From a bacterium (GTDB lineage: Bacteria; Armatimonadota; Chthonomonadetes; Chthonomonadales; Chthonomonadaceae), in assembly GCA_021805405.1 (NCBI GenBank), contig JAJZFK010000170.1:1-11260 (forward strand): DNA of 11,260 nucleotides, written 5' to 3'. The notes under the pieces are model-generated. The model made no database searches and was not told the DNA's origin. It saw nothing but the letters and a program-made list of their open reading frames with translations. Positions 5,804-11,260 of the stretch are shown here, in pieces (position 1 is the stretch's first letter; every line of letters starts with the position of its first letter). A program made the position numbers and the translations under genes.

Positions 5804-7522
5804 TTACGGCAGCATGTTGATGACGTCATTCAGCATGGAGTCAACGGTCGTAATTATCTTGGTGTTTGCCTGAAAACCTCTTTGAGTTACAATGAGGTTG
5901 GTGAACTCTGTGGAAAGGTCCACGTTAGACATCTCGAGGAACCCGGTGTTGATCGTGCCGCTACCACTGGAACCTGGTACGCCTACCTGCGCTACTCCTG
6001 AGTTTGCGGAGGCCTGGTAGTTGTTCTGTCCGGTCTTTTGGAGGCCACCTGCGTTGGCGAATGTCGCCGTTGCTACCTGCCCTAGTGATCGAGACTGGCC
6101 ATTCGAAAAGACGCCGGTAATTAGCCCTGTCTGGTCAATGTTGAACGATTGCAGCGTTCCAACAGGGAACCCGTCCTGTTGCGTAGCCGCAACGTTTGAG
6201 GTACCCGAAAGCTGGCTGATGCCACTGAAATCGAGCGAGATAGGGAATGGTGTTGTGGAGCCAGTTACCGGCGTCACCATGGCTGTCTGTTTGTTTGGGT
6301 CTAACAGATTACCGGTTGGCCCAAAATAGAGCGGGCTGTTGTTTGCGGTCTCGCCGGCCGTAGCAGGCGGGTTTACAACGCCAGGAGTGCTGGATGCCAG
6401 CGTTACGCCATTCTCGGTAACAGTCCAGTTCCACTGCCCTGTCGCAGAGGAAGGCGGTGCTGCCAGAGGTGGTGTTCCCGTCCCGGTTGATGAGCCTATA
6501 ACAGCGCGGTTGTAAGTGACCGTTAGGTTATGCTTTACCCCAAGACTGTCGTAGACGTTCATGGAAGTCGCCCAAGTGGGTGGTGTACCTGTCTGACCGT
6601 CGGTGGTTGCCCCTGCGGACGCAGGATTGGTGGTTACATCCGATAGCGTATTAAGGTAGTTGACGTTCATGTTGAAACTAGGTGCACCATTGGTCCCGGT
6701 TACAGAGACGGATGTTGGTAGCCCCGTGGAGTTGGCTGCATCGTATTGCCCGCTTGCAAGGCTGAACGCCATGGTATGCGTTCCGGCGACAGCGGCGCCG
6801 TCTACCGTTACGCCCACATTCCATATATTATCCGTCGCAGTTGGAGCGCCCTGGGTAAAGGTAAACTGAACCTGGTGGGCGTTACCATGTGAATCATAAG
6901 CGGTTGTTGAAATGGTACTGGGACTGCTGGCAATGTTGCCGTTAAGTGACGTGTACGTTGTTTGAAGCGACGAACTTGCATCAAGATTGCCGCCAAGTAC
7001 CGCTGCCGTTGTCTGCTTAACTGACGTAAGCGTACCCAGGGGTACCTTTAGAACGCTGGTAGGAGTAATTTGCTGAGTGGTGTTGATATTTCCATTGACG
7101 TCTGCACCGTACCCTAGCAGCTGCGCACCGTTTGCAGGATTTACGAGCACCCCGCTACCATCTAGTTGAAACGAACCGTCACGGGTATAACTAGTGGCAG
7201 TGCCATTGCTCACCATAAAGAAGCCGTTTCCCTGTATGGCGAGATCAGTATTGTTACCAGTTGTCTGCAGGTTGCCCTGTGTCTGCTGGGTTTCTACAGC
7301 GCCAATCATGACGCCCAGGCCAACCTGGGATGGGTTGACACCACCAACATTGGTACCGGGCGCTGATGCGTCCTTAAGGGTTTGAGACAGCTGATCCTCA
7401 AACGTGACAGTACCGGATTTGAACCCGATGGTGTTTACGTTAGCAATATTGTTGCCGATAACGTCTAGCCGGGTCTGGTGTACCTGAAGTCCACTTACAC
7501 CTGAAAACATTGCCTGAAGCAT
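5804..7522 (-). CDS. flgE: Flagellar hook protein FlgE, with duplicated D2-like module
   Basis: FlgE polymerises into the flagellar hook. The product has 572 residues, longer than the 400-450 common in many species. The N-terminal D0/D1 region shows SGVSGLQVHQTRLDVIGNNIANVNTIGFK (7-35), the flagellar rod/hook signature, then a D1 core with NTDLAIQGNGFFMV. The C-terminal D0 is NVDLSTEFTNLIVTQRGFQANTKIITTVDSMLNDVINML. Two D2-like modules lie between: one begins TAYDSHGNAHQVQFTF (207-222), the other NVYDSLGVKHNLTVTY (322-337), each followed by a Trp-containing strand and a second conserved stretch. No cysteine is present. ATG 7522 is chosen since GGAGG (7537-7533) lies 10 bases upstream; an in-frame ATG at 7561 precedes that site and lacks its own. 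It follows the TIGR02530-type gene after 104 bases. Confidence 0.96.
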   Translation of the reverse strand: MLQAMFSGVSGLQVHQTRLDVIGNNIANVNTIGFKSGTVTFEDQLSQTLKDASAPGTNVGGVNPSQVGLGVMIGAVETQQTQGNLQTTGNNTDLAIQGNGFFMVSNGTATSYTRDGSFQLDGSGVLVNPANGAQLLGYGADVNGNINTTQQITPTSVLKVPLGTLTSVKQTTAAVLGGNLDASSSLQTTYTSLNGNIASSPSTISTTAYDSHGNAHQVQFTFTQGAPTATDNIWNVGVTVDGAAVAGTHTMAFSLASGQYDAANSTGLPTSVSVTGTNGAPSFNMNVNYLNTLSDVTTNPASAGATTDGQTGTPPTWATSMNVYDSLGVKHNLTVTYNRAVIGSSTGTGTPPLAAPPSSATGQWNWTVTENGVTLASSTPGVVNPPATAGETANNSPLYFGPTGNLLDPNKQTAMVTPVTGSTTPFPISLDFSGISQLSGTSNVAATQQDGFPVGTLQSFNIDQTGLITGVFSNGQSRSLGQVATATFANAGGLQKTGQNNYQASANSGVAQVGVPGSSGSGTINTGFLEMSNVDLSTEFTNLIVTQRGFQANTKIITTVDSMLNDVINMLP

Positions 7523-7532
7523 TGTGAACAAA

Positions 7533-7537
7533 CCTCC
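7533..7537 (-). promoter_or_regulatory. Ribosome binding site deciding the flgE start
   Basis: GGAGG on the minus strand, 10 bases before ATG 7522. It places the start 13 codons downstream of the longest possible frame, so that the protein begins at MLQAMFSGVSG, as hook proteins usually do. Confidence 0.8.
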
Positions 7538-7626
7538 ATGTTTTATGCCGAGCCATATCAATCGATCAATGGTTCAGCCGGTGATCAGGCCTCCGCAAGC
7601 GGTCCAGCCTGTATAATTTCCGAAGT

Positions 7627-8064
7627 CTATGCAATCACCGCGCTGTCGATATTGGTGAATACATTGTCTTTCATATTCTCACTGTCAACCACAGTTACGA
7701 CGGTGCGGTTCTTGACACTTACAACCATTGCCATGTTATCCATGAGGACGAGCGCATCTCTGGAGCCTTTTACCGCTGCGCGCTGAACGGCTCCCTGCAA
7801 CCTCTGCATATGCGTTGAATCCAGTGTAATGTGCCGCGACTGAAGCCGAGTTTGAGCGTGCGCCGAAAAGCGTAACCCACTTGCTGCCGGGTCGTACGTT
7901 GCGGCAGATGGCGCTGTAATTCCCTGTTGGGCACGCAGCATCTCCGCAAATGTAGGCTGAGACGCAGAGGCTGCCGTATTGGCGGCACGCGTAGCAGTCT
8001 GCGCATCTGCAGAGGGATTTGCCGGCGTTACCGGGGCTATTCCAGTGAGTGTTGGGTCAATCAT
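7627..8064 (-). CDS. Flagellar operon protein, TIGR02530 type
   Basis: This belongs to a conserved but poorly characterised family found between flgD and flgE in many flagellar operons. The product has 145 residues. Residues 1-62 are a variable Ala/Thr/Pro-rich region, and ~64-145 form the conserved domain, with LRFSAHAQTRLQSRHITL, then ALVLMDNMAMVVSVKNRTVVTVVD and the signature end NVFTNIDSAVIA. No signal peptide or membrane segment is seen, so it is probably cytoplasmic or a secretion substrate via the flagellar apparatus. ATG 8064 is preceded by AGGA at about 9 bases. It lies 24 bases after flgD and 104 before flgE, which suggests a function in hook assembly, but this is inference from position only. 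Confidence 0.88.
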   Translation of the reverse strand: MIDPTLTGIAPVTPANPSADAQTATRAANTAASASQPTFAEMLRAQQGITAPSAATYDPAASGLRFSAHAQTRLQSRHITLDSTHMQRLQGAVQRAAVKGSRDALVLMDNMAMVVSVKNRTVVTVVDSENMKDNVFTNIDSAVIA

Positions 8065-8088
8065 CCCTGTAAATCCTATCGTGCTTTA

Positions 8089-8499
8089 TCAGGGCTGAAC
8101 CTGGGTTATCTGATTGATCGTAACGGTGCTTCCGTTATCCAGGCTTACGTTGGTGGTGCTGCCGTTCCATGAAACACTCATAACTTTGCCGGTTACCGGT
8201 GTTGAGGTGTTTCCGTTTACAACGAGGGCGTTTACCTGGTGGCCAAGAAGGTTCTGTGCCTGCAGGCGTGTCTGGCCAGTAGCCATGTTATTTACGCCGT
8301 CTACTGTTGAAAACTGTGCCAACTGCGCGAGCATCTGGCTCTGATCTTGCGGTTGGGTTGGGTCCTGGTTTGCCAACTGTGTGCTAAGCAGCTGTAAAAA
8401 TGCCTGTTCATTAAGGCTCTGGTTGTTTAGAACCTGCTGGGTGGCTGCACCGGTTGCTGCGCCAACGGAACTAGAGCCGGCAATACTATTGGTGCTCAA
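8089..8499 (-). CDS. flgD: Hook assembly (cap) protein FlgD, short form with TTG start
   Basis: FlgD caps the growing hook and is needed for FlgE polymerisation. The product has 136 residues. The N-terminal FlgD domain is clear at ~29-72 (LNEQAFLQLLSTQLANQDPTQPQ, then LAQLAQFSTVDGVNNM). After ~85 there is only a short beta-rich tail (VNALVVNGNTSTPVTGKVMSVSWNG) that may correspond to a reduced tudor-like part; the larger Fn3-type domain of enterobacterial FlgD (about 230 residues) is missing. Similar short forms occur in Bacillus. The start is TTG 8499, set by GGAGG (8511-8507) 7 bases upstream. The gap to fliK is only 17 bases, showing cotranscription. Confidence 0.92.
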   Translation of the reverse strand: MSTNSIAGSSSVGAATGAATQQVLNNQSLNEQAFLQLLSTQLANQDPTQPQDQSQMLAQLAQFSTVDGVNNMATGQTRLQAQNLLGHQVNALVVNGNTSTPVTGKVMSVSWNGSTTNVSLDNGSTVTINQITQVQP

Positions 8500-8506
8500 T
8501 GTCTAA

Positions 8507-8511
8507 CCTCC
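8507..8511 (-). promoter_or_regulatory. Ribosome binding site fixing the TTG start of flgD
   Basis: GGAGG on the minus strand, 7 bases before TTG 8499-8497. No in-frame ATG or GTG lies near it, so the site and the frame together require a TTG start. Confidence 0.8.
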
Positions 8512-8516
8512 TGATT

Positions 8517-10352
8517 TCATGCTCGGTAGTCGAGCATTGAATTTGATCCTACAACGGTACCTATAGAACTTATCGGTAATAATCCACTCTGCTCTGCAGG
8601 TGTGGGCACACCAGAAGTGGATGAATTCCTGGTTGTTTGCTGCTGATTACCTAGTGTAGACTGATGCGGAGTTTGAAATGCCGCGCCATGCTGCCCGGCT
8701 CCACCAGAGGTGAGCGAGATTTGCAGTGACTGCACTTTAATGCCGCGAGTTTCAAATGCCTGAGATAGGTGCTGTCTGCCGTTTTCCAGCGCATGCTGTG
8801 CCTGTGATGTCTCAGCTACGAGGCGCGCAGTAATGACGCCCCTGCTCTGGCTAACCGTAACCTGCACGTTGCCCAATTCTGCCGGATGCAGATTCACAAC
8901 AAACCTCCCGGTACCTCCCTGAAGACGCTGGTTTTCGATTTGCTGCGCTACCTGGTTGGCTACTGCTATGCGCGCTGCCGTAGAGTCCTGCAGTGAGGCA
9001 GCTGTGCTAGCAGTGGACGCAACCCCTGCGCCTGGCGCTGATACTGCGGGGCTGCTACCAACTGTGGCAAAATTGGGAGACTGTTGAGTTCCGGCACCAC
9101 TGTCGCGGCCCTGGCTCTGTCCCTGTCCCGCCCCTGTATTAGTGTCGGAGCTTCCGGTTTGGCCAGGTCCCTTCACCACTGCTGTATTCCCAAAGCCACC
9201 AGCAACGCTCCCCGCAGATGGAGAGGATTCTACGGTCGAGGCGCTGTTCAGTGGTGTCGTGGCGCTGCCAGAAGCTACAACCGTTACCTGTGCCGCACCA
9301 GATGCTATCGATTGTGGTGCAATACCTACAGGCAGCGAAATTGCAACAGGTTTGCTGAACGTAATACTCGCGATCGTACTGGTTGCACCGTTGCCTACTT
9401 CAGCAGCAGGCACACTAAAAGAGCCATTTGCCACAGGCTTGGGAGCGTTGTGCAGCGCGAGCGTTCGGCTCATATCGTTCAGGAGCGTCTGTGCAGTGGC
9501 AGGATTAGCGAATGGCACTTGGGTACCCGGAATTTGTCCAAGTTCAGCCCCCACTACCACAGGTGAACTATCTTGTGCATTTTTGGAAGGTGCAGCAGAA
9601 GTTTGCGCTGCGGGTTGTGCGGTAGTAACATCACTAACTGCCGTAGCAACTGCGTCTGATACATAACCTGCCGCCGGTGCAGCCGAGTTCAATACCGGTC
9701 CTGGAATGCCTGGTTTTGCAGGTACGTTGCTTGGGGCCGGTAAAACCAATCCTGAAGCAATCGACGTACCTTGCGCTGCTCCTGCACCGCCGTTGCCTTC
9801 AGCAAGTGCAATGTCCACAGCAGCAGACCTGGAACTAGTTACATCCGTCGTGATTCCAACCGTAGCGAGTGATGCCTTCCCGTCCCCAATGGTGCCTCCG
9901 GTTGCCGAAACTACAGGCGTTTTGGGAATAGCAACTGGTTGCAAAGGTACAATCGCCGCCGCTAATATTGACATCGCAGCAGTGGAAGGCGCAACCGGAG
10001 TTAAGGCCGCGGGCTGTTTGGCAGCCAGTGCAGGTGGTGAGGGCGTAGACGGCGAATTACTACCGTTACTATACTGGTGGATGGCAACACCGTATTCCGA
10101 ATGATTGGGGCCAGTACCGCTGTTTGGTGCGGGTGGGCCAGTAGTGTCTGTAGGTGGTGCTTGGTTTGACTGAGTACCAGACGGTGCTCCGTTAGTTGCA
10201 GACTGACTCGCTGGTGCCTGGTTAGACGCCATGCCGTTTTGAAGCATACTGCTAAAGCTACCTGGTGAGTCCAGAGCGTTAGGTGCGTTGTTGTCCGGCG
10301 GAGCCGAATTATCTGGCATAGCGGGTGCAACTGCAGGTATTGCTACTGTCAA
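8517..10352 (-). CDS. fliK: Flagellar hook-length control protein FliK
   Basis: FliK is secreted through the flagellar export apparatus, measures hook length and switches FlhB to filament-type export. The product has 611 residues. About 450 residues are low-complexity Ala/Pro/Ser/Thr/Gly/Asn-rich sequence, expected for the unfolded ruler part. The conserved C-terminal domain lies at ~460-549: QVAQQIENQRL, GRFVVNLHPAELGNVQVTVSQSRGVITARLVAE, HLSQAFETRGIKVQSLQISL. A Gln/Ser/Thr-rich tail of ~60 residues follows. The frame stays open to 10631, but that extension overlaps the divergent gene; TTG 10352 is chosen because AAAGGAGG (10369-10362) lies 9 bases upstream. It is the first flagellar gene seen in the operon. 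The ribosome binding site can be paired by an upstream inverted repeat. The N-terminal part is poorly conserved, so identification rests on the C-terminal domain and gene order. Confidence 0.9.
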   Translation of the reverse strand: MTVAIPAVAPAMPDNSAPPDNNAPNALDSPGSFSSMLQNGMASNQAPASQSATNGAPSGTQSNQAPPTDTTGPPAPNSGTGPNHSEYGVAIHQYSNGSNSPSTPSPPALAAKQPAALTPVAPSTAAMSILAAAIVPLQPVAIPKTPVVSATGGTIGDGKASLATVGITTDVTSSRSAAVDIALAEGNGGAGAAQGTSIASGLVLPAPSNVPAKPGIPGPVLNSAAPAAGYVSDAVATAVSDVTTAQPAAQTSAAPSKNAQDSSPVVVGAELGQIPGTQVPFANPATAQTLLNDMSRTLALHNAPKPVANGSFSVPAAEVGNGATSTIASITFSKPVAISLPVGIAPQSIASGAAQVTVVASGSATTPLNSASTVESSPSAGSVAGGFGNTAVVKGPGQTGSSDTNTGAGQGQSQGRDSGAGTQQSPNFATVGSSPAVSAPGAGVASTASTAASLQDSTAARIAVANQVAQQIENQRLQGGTGRFVVNLHPAELGNVQVTVSQSRGVITARLVAETSQAQHALENGRQHLSQAFETRGIKVQSLQISLTSGGAGQHGAAFQTPHQSTLGNQQQTTRNSSTSGVPTPAEQSGLLPISSIGTVVGSNSMLDYRA

Positions 10353-10420
10353 GTGTTGTTTCCTCCTTTCTAAATGGATGTTCCAAATAAATTGTCGGCA
10401 ATAGGAGGAACCATCAACAC
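10353..10420 (-). promoter_or_regulatory. Inverted repeat able to mask the fliK ribosome binding site
   Basis: On the minus strand GTGTTG (10420-10415) and TTCCTCCT (10410-10403) can pair with AGGAGGAA (10367-10360) and CAACAC (10358-10353): 6 + 8 bp with a 4x1 internal loop and a ~35-nt terminal loop. The right arm is exactly the fliK Shine-Dalgarno region up to the base before the TTG. If transcription begins upstream of 10420, translation of fliK would be repressed until the hairpin is opened. No promoter could be placed with confidence, so this remains a candidate. Confidence 0.45.
10362..10369 (-). promoter_or_regulatory. Ribosome binding site fixing the TTG start of fliK
   Basis: AAAGGAGG on the minus strand, nearly a full anti-16S match, 9 bases before TTG 10352. 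It is the reason for preferring this start over the longer frame that would overlap the divergent gene. Confidence 0.8.
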
Positions 10421-10473
10421 GTATTTTTACGGGGTAAGCAGGGAATATGCCTGTCGCTGAATAACTAGAAGGC

Positions 10474-11260
10474 ATGAAATCTTCGCAATTCGCGGTTTTC
10501 TTTGGCGTATTGGTAGCTGTTCTATTTGGCCCTTTATTTACGCGGAACGGGCTTGCTGAGCCAACACTGCCATTAGGGGGTGTTGGTGCCGGGAATGTCG
10601 TGATGTTTGGTGCCGACGGCAGATTCTCCACCGGCGGCGCTCAGCCTGAGGTGCTTCCTGGCAGCTTTATGGCCGTAAGAACGGTAGTGGATGGACACGT
10701 GGAAACTCGAAGTCTGGTAACAGGTGCGTCACCCATCCTGCCGGGCGTGGCAAGTCTCCTCTTCACGCGCGAATTTCCACAGGCCGTTCTTACGGTGAAG
10801 GACACCCGCCTGGGAGCTGATGTCTCCGTTCTGGCATTTTCACCTATTATTCCGCACCAGATGCCTGACTCGGCACTACCTGGCTTTTCACTGGTCTATC
10901 GATTTTCTAACCCACTTAGTAAACCGGTTACGATATCCGCTATCCTCTCGTGGCAAGCCGCGCCCTCAAGGTTTCATTCTGCATCAGCTGGTCCGCTTGC
11001 CTACAAGCCTGGAACCTTTGGACTGACGCTTCACAGTAAATCTTCTGGCGACGAGACATCACTAGCCGTTGAGCCGCGTCACCCGGATGCCCGCGTTACT
11101 ACAACGACTTGGCAGCCAAACGGAAAGCAACCGCCCTGGTGGCAGGATTTCGCGGAAACTGGCAGCGTTACCACTGCCGCCGCTGGCACAGGTTCCACCG
11201 CCGCCGTTATCTGTGTCACCTTTACGTTGCAGCCGGGTGAGCAGGCAGTAAGTCCATGTG
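10474..11260 (+). CDS. Exported GH116-like glycosidase, N-terminal part (3' partial)
   Basis: Runs off the right edge; 262 residues are visible. It begins with a signal peptide or membrane anchor (MKSSQ, then hydrophobic FAVFFGVLVAVLFGPLF, likely cut after GLA at residue 28). The rest resembles the beta-sandwich N-terminal domain of glycoside hydrolase family 116 (bile-acid beta-glucosidase/GBA2-like): LPLGGVGAGNVVMFGADGRF (32-51) near the start, then SLLFTREFPQAVLTVKD, VSVLAFSPIIPHQMPDSALP and FSLVYRFSNPLSKPVTISAILSWQ. The catalytic (alpha/alpha)6 domain would lie beyond the edge, so activity cannot be judged. An in-frame TAA at 10462 makes ATG 10474 the first usable ATG; the ribosome binding site is poor (GAAGG only one base away). 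It is divergent from fliK with 121 bases between starts and has no evident flagellar link. Confidence 0.75.
   Translation, partial: MKSSQFAVFFGVLVAVLFGPLFTRNGLAEPTLPLGGVGAGNVVMFGADGRFSTGGAQPEVLPGSFMAVRTVVDGHVETRSLVTGASPILPGVASLLFTREFPQAVLTVKDTRLGADVSVLAFSPIIPHQMPDSALPGFSLVYRFSNPLSKPVTISAILSWQAAPSRFHSASAGPLAYKPGTFGLTLHSKSSGDETSLAVEPRHPDARVTTTTWQPNGKQPPWWQDFAETGSVTTAAAGTGSTAAVICVTFTLQPGEQAVSPC

Noticed and set aside
9142..9666. Long plus-strand open frames opposite fliK
   Set aside because: They are antisense shadows of the GC-rich, low-complexity fliK coding sequence, with no ribosome binding site or family similarity.
10392..10399. sigma-28-like -10 element GCCGACAA on the minus strand before fliK
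   Set aside because: The expected TAAA element about 15 bases upstream is missing (GTTG is there instead; the nearest TAAA is 26 bases away).
10353..10631. 93-codon upstream extension of fliK
   Set aside because: It overlaps the 5' end of the divergent exported protein, has no Shine-Dalgarno site, and passes over the strong AAAGGAGG placed for TTG 10352.

Overview
This is a bacterial window of roughly balanced base composition with short intergenic gaps and strong GGAGG-type ribosome binding sites. It is dominated by an eight-gene flagellar hook/motor operon on the minus strand. The gene order fliK-flgD-(TIGR02530 family)-flgE-flbD-motA-motB-fliL is the conserved order of fla/che operons in Clostridia and other Firmicutes, and in similar form in spirochaetes and several deep-branching phyla. 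FlbD, the TIGR02530 protein and a short FlgD argue against an enterobacterial type of organism. A secreted GH116-like glycosidase next door would fit a polysaccharide-degrading lineage such as Armatimonadota, but I cannot fix the phylum from sequence alone.

Layout. Positions 1-1871 (+) hold the C-terminal four-fifths or so of a molybdopterin oxidoreductase of the FdhF/YdeP type, cut by the left edge. Positions 1872-2179 have no gene that I can support. A near-consensus sigma-70 promoter (2180-2208) then drives greA (2294-2782, +) through an ~80-nt leader with three mutually exclusive hairpins, the last followed by a T-run, which looks like an attenuator. greA converges on a small unknown minus-strand gene (2867-3151); a 13-bp stem with a T-run in the minus direction lies between them.

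The flagellar operon, read right to left, is fliK (10352-8517), flgD (8499-8089), a TIGR02530-type gene (8064-7627), flgE (7522-5804), flbD (5744-5517), motA (5492-4701), motB (4619-3852) and fliL (3767-3300). It encodes hook-length control, hook cap, hook, a small motility factor, both stator subunits and the stator-associated protein FliL. fliM and fliN/Y, the usual next genes, are absent after fliL. Several starts needed correction from the longest frame: fliK and flgD use TTG, and flgE and flbD start internally, each placed by a good Shine-Dalgarno sequence.

At the right end a divergent gene (10474 to the edge, +) encodes an exported protein with a GH116 (bile-acid beta-glucosidase-like) N-terminal domain, truncated by the window. 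In the 121-bp divergent region an inverted repeat would pair with, and hide, the fliK ribosome binding site.

I see no CRISPR array, mobile element, tRNA or rRNA. No wholly new system is evident. The most interesting points are the two candidate RNA switches (greA leader, fliK leader), the duplicated D2 module in the hook protein, the break in flagellar gene order, and the unassigned 94-residue gene.
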